Positions 6,293 through 12,768 of a DNA stretch of 12,768 nucleotides are shown here, piece after piece. Positions within the stretch are counted from its first letter, which is position 1, and each line of letters opens with the position of its first letter. The notes beneath the pieces were generated by a model that worked only from the letters and a program-made list of their open reading frames with translations, was not told the DNA's origin and did not search any database. The DNA is from Gallionellaceae bacterium UBA6222. GTDB lineage: Bacteria; Pseudomonadota; Gammaproteobacteria; Burkholderiales; Gallionellaceae. The stretch is taken from assembly GCA_002421915.1 (NCBI GenBank), contig DISA01000025.1:1-12768 (forward strand), written 5' to 3'. Made by a program: the position numbers and the translations under genes.

Positions 6293-6373
6293 TGTTCAGG
6301 CCGGCCAGGCTACAGGGGGCGGTTTGAAATTTGAAATGTCCCGTTTTTAGGGGGGTGTTGCCCCGCCTGAACA
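6293..6373 (+). repeat. 9-bp inverted repeat bracketing the miaB leader
   Basis: TGTTCAGGC (6293-6301) and GCCTGAACA (6365-6373) are perfect inverted copies separated by 63 bases. Inside lies a second small hairpin, GGGG/CCCC around TGTTG (6352-6364), and the tandem TTTGAAATTTGAAATG. The right copy ends 23 bases before the miaB start. If transcribed, this would fold into a multi-branch leader. The gap between the small-ORF promoter and miaB (about 6246-6396) otherwise shows no gene, and I found no convincing miaB promoter in it. Confidence 0.4.
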
Positions 6374-6396
6374 GGATAAGCAGATTGGAAGACAGC

Positions 6397-7728
6397 ATGA
6401 CAAACAAGCTTTACATCAAGACCTACGGCTGCCAGATGAATGAGTATGACTCGGACAAGATGGCTGATGTGCTGCATGCCTGTGAAGGCATGACACAGAT
6501 CGACCGACCGGAAGAGGCGGACATCATCCTGTTTAACACCTGCTCCATTCGCGAGAAGGCGGAGGATAAAGTCTTTTCGGATTTGGGGCGTGTGCGCGTG
6601 TTGAAGCAACAAAATCCGAATCTGCTGATCGGGGTCGGTGGTTGTGTGGCCAGCCAGGAGGGTGAGGCGATCATCAAGCGTGCGCCGTATGTGGATATGG
6701 TGTTTGGTCCGCAAACCCTGCACCGTCTGCCGCAACTGATCGCGGCACGGCGCGCGACTGGCAGGCCGCAGGTCGATATCAGCTTTCCCGAGATCGAGAA
6801 GTTTGATCATCTGCCCGCCGCACAAACCACGCACGGAACGGCGTTCGTTTCCGTCATGGAAGGGTGCAGCAAGTATTGCACTTTTTGCGTGGTGCCTTAC
6901 ACGCGCGGCGAGGAGGTGTCGCGGCCGTTTGCCGATGTGCTGCGCGAAGTGGACAGCCTGACGGCGCAGGGGGTGAGCGAGATCACCCTGCTCGGACAGA
7001 ACGTGAATGCGTATCAGGGCGAGACGGAAGATGGCGATACCGTTGATTTCGCCTTCCTGTTACAGGCCATCGCTGAAAAGCCATCGGTGCAGCGTCTGCG
7101 CTTTACCACTTCGCATCCGCGCGAAATGTCGCAGCGCCTGATTGATCTGTATGCCGCCATGCCCAAGCTGGCCGGCCACCTGCATCTGCCGGTGCAGTCC
7201 GGCTCTGATCGCGTGCTGGCGGCGATGAAGCGCGGCTACACCGTGCTGGAATACAAATCCATCGTGCGCAAGCTGCGCGCCGCGAGGCCGGATATCTCGA
7301 TCACTTCGGATTTCATCATCGGCTTTCCCGGCGAGACCGATGCGGATTTTGAGGCGACGATGAAGCTTATCGATGAAGTTGGATTCGATGCCAGTTTCAG
7401 CTTCCTCTTCAGCCCGCGCCCCGGTACACCGGCTGCCGAGATGGCGGACGAAACACCCCACGAAACCAAACTGGCGCGTTTGCATCGGGTGCAAGCACGC
7501 ATCACCGAGCTGGAGCAGCAAGTCAGCCATGCGATGGCGGGGACGGTGCAGCGGGTGCTGGTGGAGAATATTTCGCGCAAGAGTGAACAGGAGATGGCAG
7601 GCCGTACCGAGAATAACCGGGTGGTGAATTTTGTCGGATCCCCTGGCATGTTGGGGCGTTATGTGGATGTGCGAATTCTGTCCGGAACCATGCATACCCT
7701 GCGCGGCGAAGTGGCGGCACGGCAATGA
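6397..7728 (+). CDS. miaB: tRNA-2-methylthio-N6-dimethylallyladenosine synthase
   Basis: A 443-residue radical-SAM methylthiotransferase that adds a methylthio group to i6A37 of tRNAs reading UNN codons. The N-terminal UPF0004 domain has its three cluster ligands Cys12 (TYGCQMN), Cys49 (FNTCSIRE) and Cys83 (GVGGC). The radical-SAM motif CxxxCxxC is Cys157, Cys161, Cys164 (EGCSKYCTFCVVPYTRG). A C-terminal TRAM domain follows (about residues 375-440), matching the usual length of about 440-475. ATG 6397 is preferred over an in-frame upstream ATG at 6331 because MTNKLYIKTYGCQMN is the family N-terminus and GGAAG lies five bases before it. The stop overlaps the phoH start (ATGA), opening the miaB-phoH-ybeY-ybeX operon. 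The tRNA-Met upstream is not a substrate, so that neighbourhood is probably accidental. Confidence 0.97.
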   Translation: MTNKLYIKTYGCQMNEYDSDKMADVLHACEGMTQIDRPEEADIILFNTCSIREKAEDKVFSDLGRVRVLKQQNPNLLIGVGGCVASQEGEAIIKRAPYVDMVFGPQTLHRLPQLIAARRATGRPQVDISFPEIEKFDHLPAAQTTHGTAFVSVMEGCSKYCTFCVVPYTRGEEVSRPFADVLREVDSLTAQGVSEITLLGQNVNAYQGETEDGDTVDFAFLLQAIAEKPSVQRLRFTTSHPREMSQRLIDLYAAMPKLAGHLHLPVQSGSDRVLAAMKRGYTVLEYKSIVRKLRAARPDISITSDFIIGFPGETDADFEATMKLIDEVGFDASFSFLFSPRPGTPAAEMADETPHETKLARLHRVQARITELEQQVSHAMAGTVQRVLVENISRKSEQEMAGRTENNRVVNFVGSPGMLGRYVDVRILSGTMHTLRGEVAARQ

Positions 7729-8678
7729 GCGCCAGCGAGCAGCTTTCTTTCGACCCGGCGGACAACGAACGTCTGGCCAATCTGTGCGGAGCCTTTGACG
7801 AGAACCTGCGCCAGATCGAGACCGCGCTGGAGGTGAATATCGCCCGTCGCGGCGAGCGGTTCACCATCTCCGGCGAGCAGGCCGGACTGGCGCGTGTCGT
7901 GCTGGAAAGGTTCTATCTGGAGGCGAAACACGATATCTCGCTGGAACGTCTGCAACTGGGGCTGATCGAGTCCATGAAACGCGACTTGCCGGATGCCGGC
8001 AGTGAATCGGTGCCGTTGCTGATGACGCGCAAGGCTGAAGTGCGTGGCCGCACGGTAAGGCAAAACGAATATCTGCAGGCGATTCAGGAACACGACATCA
8101 CTTTCGGCATCGGCCCGGCGGGCACCGGCAAGACATATCTCGCCGTCGCGTCGGCGGTCGATGCCCTGCAGCGCGAGAACGTAAAACGGCTGGTGCTGGT
8201 GCGTCCGGCAGTGGAGGCGGGCGAGCGCCTGGGATTTCTGCCCGGTGATCTGGCGCAGAAGGTTGATCCTTATCTGCGCCCTTTGTACGACGCGCTATAC
8301 GACCTGATGGGCCCGGAAAAAGTGGCCAAGGCGTTCGAGCGTGGCGCGATCGAGATTGCGCCGCTGGCGTACATGCGCGGGCGCACGCTGAACCACGCTT
8401 TCATTATTCTGGATGAGGCACAGAACACCACACCGGAACAGATGAAGATGTTCCTCACACGTATCGGCTTCGGCAGCAAGGCAGTTATCACCGGCGATGT
8501 GACACAGATCGATCTGGCGCGCGGGCAGAAGAGCGGGCTCAACGATGCGCGCAAAGTACTCGGGGATGTGCGCGGTATCGCCTTCCGGCAATTTCTTGCC
8601 GAGGATGTGGTGCGCCATCCGCTGGTGCAAAAAATTGTCTCCGCTTACGAAAAACATGACCACAAGAACCATGACTGA
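7725..8678 (+). CDS. ybeZ: PhoH-like ATPase
   Basis: A 317-residue PhoH-family P-loop NTPase, cytoplasmic, an RNA-metabolism partner of the endonuclease YbeY in other bacteria. Walker A is GPAGTGKT at residues 130-137 and Walker B with the following Gln is FIILDEAQNTTPEQMKMFLTR. The arginine-rich segment ITGDVTQIDL and the C-terminal VVRHPLVQKIVSAYE are characteristic of the YbeZ subgroup. An N-terminal region of about 110 residues precedes the ATPase core and contains a short nucleic-acid-binding-like stretch. The start overlaps miaB by ATGA, with no strong ribosome site, so translational coupling is likely. The 3' end overlaps ybeY by eight bases. Confidence 0.95.
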   Translation: MSASEQLSFDPADNERLANLCGAFDENLRQIETALEVNIARRGERFTISGEQAGLARVVLERFYLEAKHDISLERLQLGLIESMKRDLPDAGSESVPLLMTRKAEVRGRTVRQNEYLQAIQEHDITFGIGPAGTGKTYLAVASAVDALQRENVKRLVLVRPAVEAGERLGFLPGDLAQKVDPYLRPLYDALYDLMGPEKVAKAFERGAIEIAPLAYMRGRTLNHAFIILDEAQNTTPEQMKMFLTRIGFGSKAVITGDVTQIDLARGQKSGLNDARKVLGDVRGIAFRQFLAEDVVRHPLVQKIVSAYEKHDHKNHD

Positions 8679-9123
8679 TGACCATAAACTTTCGTTGTCG
8701 GTGCAATACGCCATCGACTCGGAAAAAATACCGGCACGGCAGCAGTTTCGCCGCTGGGTAAAGGTTGCACTGGAGCGGGATGTGCAAATGGTATTGCGTG
8801 TCGTGGACGAGCTTGAGGGGCGCGCACTGAACCGGAGTTATCGCGGCAAGGATTACCCCACCAATGTGCTGACCTTTGTTTATGACGATGTGCCGGGCGC
8901 CACACTGTCGGGTGACGTGGTGATCTGCGCACCGGTGGTGGCGCGCGAGGCAAAGGAACAGGGCAAGGATTTGACCGCGCACTACGCGCATCTCACCATT
9001 CATGCGGTTTTGCATTTGCAGGGTTACGACCACCAGAAGCAGCGCGAGGCGAGGCGTATGGAGGCGCGCGAGACTGCATTGCTCCTCAAATTACGGTATC
9101 CTGCGCCCTATCTTGTTAATTGA
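8671..9123 (+). CDS. ybeY: Endoribonuclease YbeY (16S rRNA maturation / ribosome quality control)
   Basis: A 150-residue zinc-dependent endoribonuclease needed for 16S rRNA 3'-end maturation and ribosome quality control. The metal site H-x3-H-x5-H is His111, His115 and His121 in HAVLHLQGYDH, and the family segment DYPTNVLTFVYDD precedes it, as does GDVVICAPVV. ATG 8671 (MTDDHKLS) is chosen because it gives the smaller overlap with phoH (eight bases) and the usual length of about 150; an in-frame ATG at 8656 would add five residues. Neither has a clear ribosome site, so translation is probably coupled to phoH. Nine bases separate its stop from ybeX. Confidence 0.94.
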   Translation: MTDDHKLSLSVQYAIDSEKIPARQQFRRWVKVALERDVQMVLRVVDELEGRALNRSYRGKDYPTNVLTFVYDDVPGATLSGDVVICAPVVAREAKEQGKDLTAHYAHLTIHAVLHLQGYDHQKQREARRMEARETALLLKLRYPAPYLVN

Positions 9124-9132
9124 TGTTTGGTG

Positions 9133-10011
9133 ATGGACGGTTCAGACAGTAGCAGTAACGATAACAAACCCACCCTGCTGGAACGGCTCTCCATGATGTT
9201 ATTGCGGGAGCCGGAAGATCGCGAGCAGCTCATCGCGCTGTTGTACAGCGCCTATCAGCGCAATCTGCTCGATGCCGATGCGCTTTCCATGATGGAAGGC
9301 GTGATTCAGGTTTCCGAGACCCAGGTGCGCGATATCATGATTCCGCGCGCGCAAATGGATGTCATCGACATCAGCCAGCCGCTGGAACAATTCGTTCCGT
9401 TCGTTATTGAGACCGCACACTCGCGCTTTCCCGTAACCGATGGCGACAAGGACAACATCATCGGCATTTTGCTGGCAAAAGACCTGTTGCGTTACTACGC
9501 GGGCAAAGAGTTCGATGTGCGCGACATGTTGCGCCCCGCCGTGTTTGTCCCGGAATCAAAACGCCTCAATGTGTTGCTGCGCGATTTTCGCAGCAACCAT
9601 AACCATCTCGCGCTGGTGGTGGATGAATACGGCGGCGTGTGCGGCATGGTCACGATCGAGGACGTACTGGAGCAGATCGTCGGCGATATCGCCGACGAAT
9701 TCGACTTTGACGAGGATGAGGACAACATCATCCGCCAGGATGGAACGCACTGGCGCGTCAAGGCCGATACCGAGATCGTTGACTTCAATACAGCCCTGGG
9801 AACGGCATTCAGCGACGAGGACTACGACACCGTCGGCGGTCTTGTGCTCAATGCGGCGGGCCGGCTCCCCAAGCGCGGCGAGCATTTTCTGATTGGTGAA
9901 TGGAAATTCACGGTGCTGCGTGCCGATAGCCGCAGGCTGTATTCATTGTTGGTGGAGCGCGCATCAGTGCCTGGCGGAGATGAAGAGGGACATAAAGAGG
10001 GGGTCCAGTAG
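9133..10011 (+). CDS. ybeX: CBS-domain CorC/YbeX-type protein
   Basis: A 292-residue CorC/HlyC-family protein. It has paired CBS domains (about residues 60-180; starts VRDIMIPRAQMDVIDI and later LALVVDEYGGVCGMVTIEDVLEQIVGDI) and a C-terminal transporter-associated CorC_HlyC domain (about 200-280; TVGGLVLNAAGRLPKRGE). There is no DUF21 membrane domain, so it is cytoplasmic. The family has been linked to cobalt/magnesium efflux and, in the miaB-phoH-ybeY setting, to ribosome maturation; which applies here is not visible. Start: ATG 9133 is preferred over in-frame TTG 9127 and GTG 9130. The C-terminal tail is acidic/basic low complexity (GGDEEGHKEG). In most relatives lnt follows on the same strand; here it does not. 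Confidence 0.95.
   Translation: MDGSDSSSNDNKPTLLERLSMMLLREPEDREQLIALLYSAYQRNLLDADALSMMEGVIQVSETQVRDIMIPRAQMDVIDISQPLEQFVPFVIETAHSRFPVTDGDKDNIIGILLAKDLLRYYAGKEFDVRDMLRPAVFVPESKRLNVLLRDFRSNHNHLALVVDEYGGVCGMVTIEDVLEQIVGDIADEFDFDEDEDNIIRQDGTHWRVKADTEIVDFNTALGTAFSDEDYDTVGGLVLNAAGRLPKRGEHFLIGEWKFTVLRADSRRLYSLLVERASVPGGDEEGHKEGVQ
9677..9698. repeat. 22-bp perfect palindrome inside ybeX
   Basis: Bases 9677-9698, centred on GATATC, are perfectly self-complementary over 11 bp per arm. They encode the conserved family segment IVGDIADE, so protein constraint partly explains the sequence, but codon choice completes the symmetry. Confidence 0.6.
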
Positions 10012-10030
10012 AGGCACGGGGCCGCCGGTT

Positions 10031-10064
10031 GGCCAATACAAGTACTCCACTCCGGCTATTGGCT
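10031..10064. repeat. Inverted repeat between convergent ybeX and GGDEF genes
   Basis: GCCAATA (10032-10038) pairs with TATTGGC (10057-10063), extended by one G-T pair, around an 18-base loop that contains AGTACT. It lies between the two facing stop codons. There is no T-tract, so a terminator role is weak; it could still act as a transcript end structure. Confidence 0.35.
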
Positions 10065-10932
10065 ACAAAGGTTTGGTAGATTCTCCGACTTCAGCCGCGG
10101 CAACGATGACACGGTTTCTGCCTTGTTCTTTTGCACGGTACAGCGCGCGGTCTGCGGCTTGAACCAGCTTCTCTTGGCTATCAATACCCGCGCTTAAGCC
10201 TGCCACACCAATGCTGATGCTGATCTGGATGGTTTGGCTTGTGCCGGAGTCGCCGGTAATCTCGATTGGCTGTGACTCAACCAGATGGCGCAGGCGCTCT
10301 GCCACCAGGGCAGCACCGTCGACTGCGGTATTGGTACAAATCACCATAAATTCTTCCCCGCCATAGCGCGCAACAACATCCAAATCGCGAAGGGCGGACT
10401 TGATCAGACCGCTCATGGTAGTCAAAGTGGCATCACCGGCCTGATGTCCATAGCTGTCATTGACCTGCTTGAAATGATCAATGTCGAGCATCAGCACCGA
10501 AAGGTCGAGAGCGTATCTGGCAGATCGAGCAACTTCTTCCGCAAGACGGCGATCCAGATAGCGGCGGTTGTGAGCCTTCGTCAGCGGATCGGTGATGTTC
10601 TCGGATTCAAGCAAATCTATCCGCCGCAGATCAACAGCGGTTTGCAGCGAAAGCGTTATCGTTGACCACACAAACAGGGCGCCGAATAGAAATATGCCGG
10701 GAATGGGGAGTTCATGCCATTCAGTCTGTCGACCCCAAAGCACCACGATGTAGCCCAGATATCCGGCGATGAAGACAAAGATCAGGCCGGTCATGGCAAG
10801 CCATTTGTTGCGCAGCGTTCCGGCTGGAAGAATCGCGATCAGCCTGCGCAGCGGGGCAAGCGTTGCCGCGTGAATAATCAGGCCGATTAGAACCAGCGAG
10901 GCGGACAAATAGGAGATTATGGTCGGTTGCAC
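10063..10932 (-). CDS. Membrane-anchored diguanylate cyclase (GGDEF domain)
   Basis: A 289-residue protein that should make cyclic di-GMP from two GTP. Three membrane helices come first (about residues 5-24, 45-66 and 77-97), then a linker helix and a GGDEF domain from about 113. The catalytic GGEEF motif is at 191-195 (RYGGEEF). The inhibitory I-site RDLD (182-185) lies five residues before it, so product feedback is expected. DPLTKAHNRR and DIDHFKQVNDSYGH are the usual flanking motifs. Start: GTG 10932 is preferred because it follows AAGGGGGG (11 bases away), places the first helix at the N-terminus and leaves 17 bases after the pseudouridine synthase. An in-frame GTG at 10983 would add 17 residues and overlap that gene. 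Whether it senses a signal through the short periplasmic loops is unknown. Confidence 0.88.
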   Translation of the reverse strand: MQPTIISYLSASLVLIGLIIHAATLAPLRRLIAILPAGTLRNKWLAMTGLIFVFIAGYLGYIVVLWGRQTEWHELPIPGIFLFGALFVWSTITLSLQTAVDLRRIDLLESENITDPLTKAHNRRYLDRRLAEEVARSARYALDLSVLMLDIDHFKQVNDSYGHQAGDATLTTMSGLIKSALRDLDVVARYGGEEFMVICTNTAVDGAALVAERLRHLVESQPIEITGDSGTSQTIQISISIGVAGLSAGIDSQEKLVQAADRALYRAKEQGRNRVIVAAAEVGESTKPL

Positions 10933-10949
10933 GGCGTTTGCATCCCCCC

Positions 10950-11939
10950 TTAAAACGTTTCGTCCTCGCGCAGATAGCGCCACTGTCCCTGCGGCAATTC
11001 ACCCAGCCTGACTTTGCCGATGCGTACCCGCTTCAATGCGCTGACTCTCAATCCCACCATCTCGCACATGCGGCGAATCTGGCGCTTTTTGCCCTCTAGC
11101 AGCACAAAGCGCAATTGCTCGGGGTTTTGCCATTCGACCTTGGCCGCTTGCAGCGCCTGGCCGTCCAATTTAAGTCCGTGGCGCAACAGGGCCAGTTTGT
11201 CGGCCGGAAACACCGACTGCACATCCTGGCTGACAGGGTCGTCGTCGTCAATGCGGCTGAGCTGGGTCACCTGGCCGGGCTGCGCAGGCCGGGGCGCCGC
11301 GGCATAGGTGGCGGCCGCCGAGTCGGCCGCCGCCGCATTGAGCACGCCGGTGTACATCACGCGCACCAGGTACTCTTTTTCCATCACCGCATCTTCGCCG
11401 ATCAGCTGGCGCGCGACCCGGCCATCTTGTGTCAGCACCAGCAGGCCGGTCGAATCAATGTCGAGCCGTCCGGCGGGCACCAGGCTTTTGAGCTGGCTGG
11501 GGTGAAAGAAAAAGCGCGCGTTGTCCTCGGCCCAGCGGTTTTGCGGCTGCACCAGCGTGATGGCGGGCTCGTGGCCGTCTTCAGCCTGACCGCTGACCAG
11601 GCCGAGCGGCTTGTTGATCAGCACCGTGACCTGTTTCGCTTGCGCGCCGGTGGCTTGTTTGTCGATCTCGATGCGCACATCGGGGCTCACCTGCATGCCC
11701 ATCTCGGCGACCCGGCCGTTGACCTTGACCCAGCCCTTGCCGATCCATTCGTCGGCTTCGCGGCGCGACGCCAGGCCGAGCTCGGCCATGCGTTTGTTCA
11801 GGCGCAGCGTGCCGCCTGCGCCATGGGCGGCGGTGTTGCTTTGTCCGGCGGGAATCGGGGCTTTGGCGGCCGGTGGGGCCGCGCGGCGAAAGGCGGGGGC
11901 TTTGGGGGTGTTGGGCATAGGGTATTGAATGGCTGGCAT
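10950..11939 (-). CDS. rluF: RluF-like 23S rRNA pseudouridine synthase
   Basis: A 329-residue pseudouridine synthase of the RsuA/RluB/E/F family, closest in motifs to RluF (modifies a uridine of 23S rRNA in E. coli). An Ala/Pro-rich N-terminal extension covers about residues 1-42. The S4 RNA-binding domain follows (about 44-95; LRLNKRMAELGLASRREAD, then WVKVNGR). The catalytic Asp160 lies in GRLDIDSTGLLVLT, and the C-terminal motif is KKRQIRRMCEMVG followed by LKRVRIGKVRLGELPQGQW. An Ala-rich insertion (about residues 200-225, AAAADSAAATYAAAPRPAQ) splits the catalytic domain; at DNA level it contains an 8-bp GC-only inverted repeat (11310-11331). Start ATG 11939 has no clear ribosome site; ATG 11918 is an alternative. 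It follows the methyltransferase by 14 bases and may be co-transcribed with it. The subfamily assignment is reasonable, not certain. Confidence 0.88.
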   Translation of the reverse strand: MPAIQYPMPNTPKAPAFRRAAPPAAKAPIPAGQSNTAAHGAGGTLRLNKRMAELGLASRREADEWIGKGWVKVNGRVAEMGMQVSPDVRIEIDKQATGAQAKQVTVLINKPLGLVSGQAEDGHEPAITLVQPQNRWAEDNARFFFHPSQLKSLVPAGRLDIDSTGLLVLTQDGRVARQLIGEDAVMEKEYLVRVMYTGVLNAAAADSAAATYAAAPRPAQPGQVTQLSRIDDDDPVSQDVQSVFPADKLALLRHGLKLDGQALQAAKVEWQNPEQLRFVLLEGKKRQIRRMCEMVGLRVSALKRVRIGKVRLGELPQGQWRYLREDETF

Positions 11940-11953
11940 TTAAGAAATGGCGA

Positions 11954-12768
11954 TCAAGACGTCAACAAAGCCAGTACTTTGAGGATGTCTTCCTGTGTGC
12001 GGAAGCTACCAAAGGTTTGCATGTCTTGCGCACGCACGATGGGGAAGGTGTTGAGGATGTAAGCTGCATCAACCGCATCCAGACCATAGAGGTAGAAAAA
12101 CAGTGCGTCGAGCGCGGCCAGGCGGGCGCGGCGCTCGTCCTCATTCCACACGAACGGCGGCAGCACCTCGCCTGCGCTGTCCACATATCCCAAGTCACGC
12201 GCAAACGGGGCCATGTCGTGAGCGGTGTAGGTGAGCGCCAGCACTTGCGGCAACACAAAGTCGGCCACGGTGGGCTGCGAGTGGTGACCGTTCATCAGTT
12301 TTGCAGCGCGCATGGCTTCGGCAAAAGCGGTGGGCAAAGAATCGTTGAATCGGGACGGGGCGATGGCTGGCAGTTGTTCGAGGATGTAAAGGCTAAAGTT
12401 ATTGCCTTGCAGCTTTTGTCGCCCAAGGTAATCAAAAACGAAGGAATTGAAATTGGCAAGAACAAAGGGCAAGCTATTGACAGGTGCGTCAGCCGACTCA
12501 CTGGGCAGCACAACAGACATGGAGTGCCCCACGCCAGATTTTGGAACCATTGCGGCAATCATCGAACGCACATTGGTGCTTGATGTCACCTGCTTGAAAC
12601 TCAACGCCCAGTCAAATTTAACGTCGCTTGTTATCGAAACATCGTTCACAAAATATTGAGGTACCGGATAGCGCGCCGGGTTGGCCTTTTCAATCTGCGA
12701 AATAGACTCTTGCTGTGCCGCGCGTTTGAGGTTGGCGGTATTGACCACCACGTCGGCTGCGCGGTGGT
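11954..12768 (-). CDS. C-terminal part of a large DNA methyltransferase / restriction-type protein (5' partial)
   Basis: About 271 C-terminal codons are visible; the frame stays open to the window edge (12766-12752 read HRAAD), so the GTG at 12751 is internal. The pattern resembles C-terminal regions of large adenine-specific methyltransferases of the Eco57I, PglX (BREX) or DrmMI (DISARM) kind. It has SFKQVTSSTNVRSMIAAMVP, then FVLANFNSFVFDYLGRQK with FSLYILEQLP, then a tail WNEDERRARLAALDALFFYLYGLD and FGSFRTQEDIL. In relatives these segments form the target-recognition and C-terminal helical part after the methylase core. No NPPY or SAM motif falls within the window, so activity cannot be judged. 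Base composition appears less GC-rich than neighbouring genes, in keeping with transfer. It ends 14 bases before the pseudouridine synthase. The exact system is unknown. Confidence 0.72.
   Translation of the reverse strand, partial: HRAADVVVNTANLKRAAQQESISQIEKANPARYPVPQYFVNDVSITSDVKFDWALSFKQVTSSTNVRSMIAAMVPKSGVGHSMSVVLPSESADAPVNSLPFVLANFNSFVFDYLGRQKLQGNNFSLYILEQLPAIAPSRFNDSLPTAFAEAMRAAKLMNGHHSQPTVADFVLPQVLALTYTAHDMAPFARDLGYVDSAGEVLPPFVWNEDERRARLAALDALFFYLYGLDAVDAAYILNTFPIVRAQDMQTFGSFRTQEDILKVLALLTS

Noticed and set aside
6331..6396. 22-residue N-terminal extension of MiaB from ATG 6331
   Set aside because: There is no family similarity in the extension and it would run through the leader inverted repeat; ATG 6397 gives the canonical N-terminus with a ribosome site.
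11115..12062. 315-codon plus-strand frame over the pseudouridine synthase
   Set aside because: It is antisense to rluF-like and methyltransferase sequences; the protein is His/Gly/Arg-rich low complexity and lacks support.
1..12768. CRISPR arrays, insertion sequences, prophage genes
   Set aside because: No regularly spaced repeats, transposase-like frames or phage structural/integrase motifs were seen on either strand.

Overview
This 12.8-kb window is chromosomal DNA from a GC-rich Gram-negative bacterium, most likely a betaproteobacterium of the Nitrosomonadales/Gallionellaceae type. That placement is an inference from gene order (birA-coaX-SPOR protein, miaB-phoH-ybeY-ybeX) and protein style; no rRNA marker is present. 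Coding is dense, and most genes overlap by an ATGA or TGATG junction or sit only a few bases apart.

Left block, plus strand, 1-5862. An NADP-type malic enzyme cut by the window start (maeB, with a C-terminal phosphotransacetylase-like domain) is coupled to a 76-residue heptad-repeat protein of unknown function. Next come a patatin-like phospholipase, biotin-protein ligase (birA), type III pantothenate kinase (coaX) and an inner-membrane-anchored SPOR-domain protein. The block joins central carbon metabolism with biotin and CoA cofactor supply, lipid hydrolysis and a peptidoglycan-binding cell-envelope protein.

Middle, 5863-6396. This mostly noncoding stretch holds an elongator-type tRNA-Met(CAT) with an encoded CCA. 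A strong candidate promoter (perfect TTGACA, GC-rich discriminator) lies over the end of the SPOR gene and inside a terminator-like hairpin. A bidirectional terminator follows the tRNA. A 30-codon minus-strand reading frame then encodes a probable single-pass membrane peptide; it has a near-perfect Shine-Dalgarno, an extended -10 promoter candidate, and shares the bidirectional terminator. I regard this tiny transcription unit as the most original thing in the window. The miaB leader contains a 9-bp inverted repeat.

Right operon, plus strand, 6397-10011. miaB (tRNA methylthiotransferase), phoH/ybeZ (ATPase), ybeY (endoribonuclease) and ybeX (CBS/CorC protein) form the familiar RNA-maturation operon. 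The lnt gene that commonly follows ybeX is absent; ybeX instead faces a convergent gene.

Right end, minus strand, 10063-12768. Transcribed toward ybeX are the C-terminal piece of a large DNA methyltransferase/restriction-type protein (cut by the window edge), an RluF-like 23S rRNA pseudouridine synthase with unusual Ala/Pro-rich extensions, and a membrane diguanylate cyclase with intact GGEEF and I-site. The methyltransferase fragment suggests that a defence or restriction locus begins just beyond the window. The window does not reach its catalytic motifs or neighbours, so the system type cannot be named.
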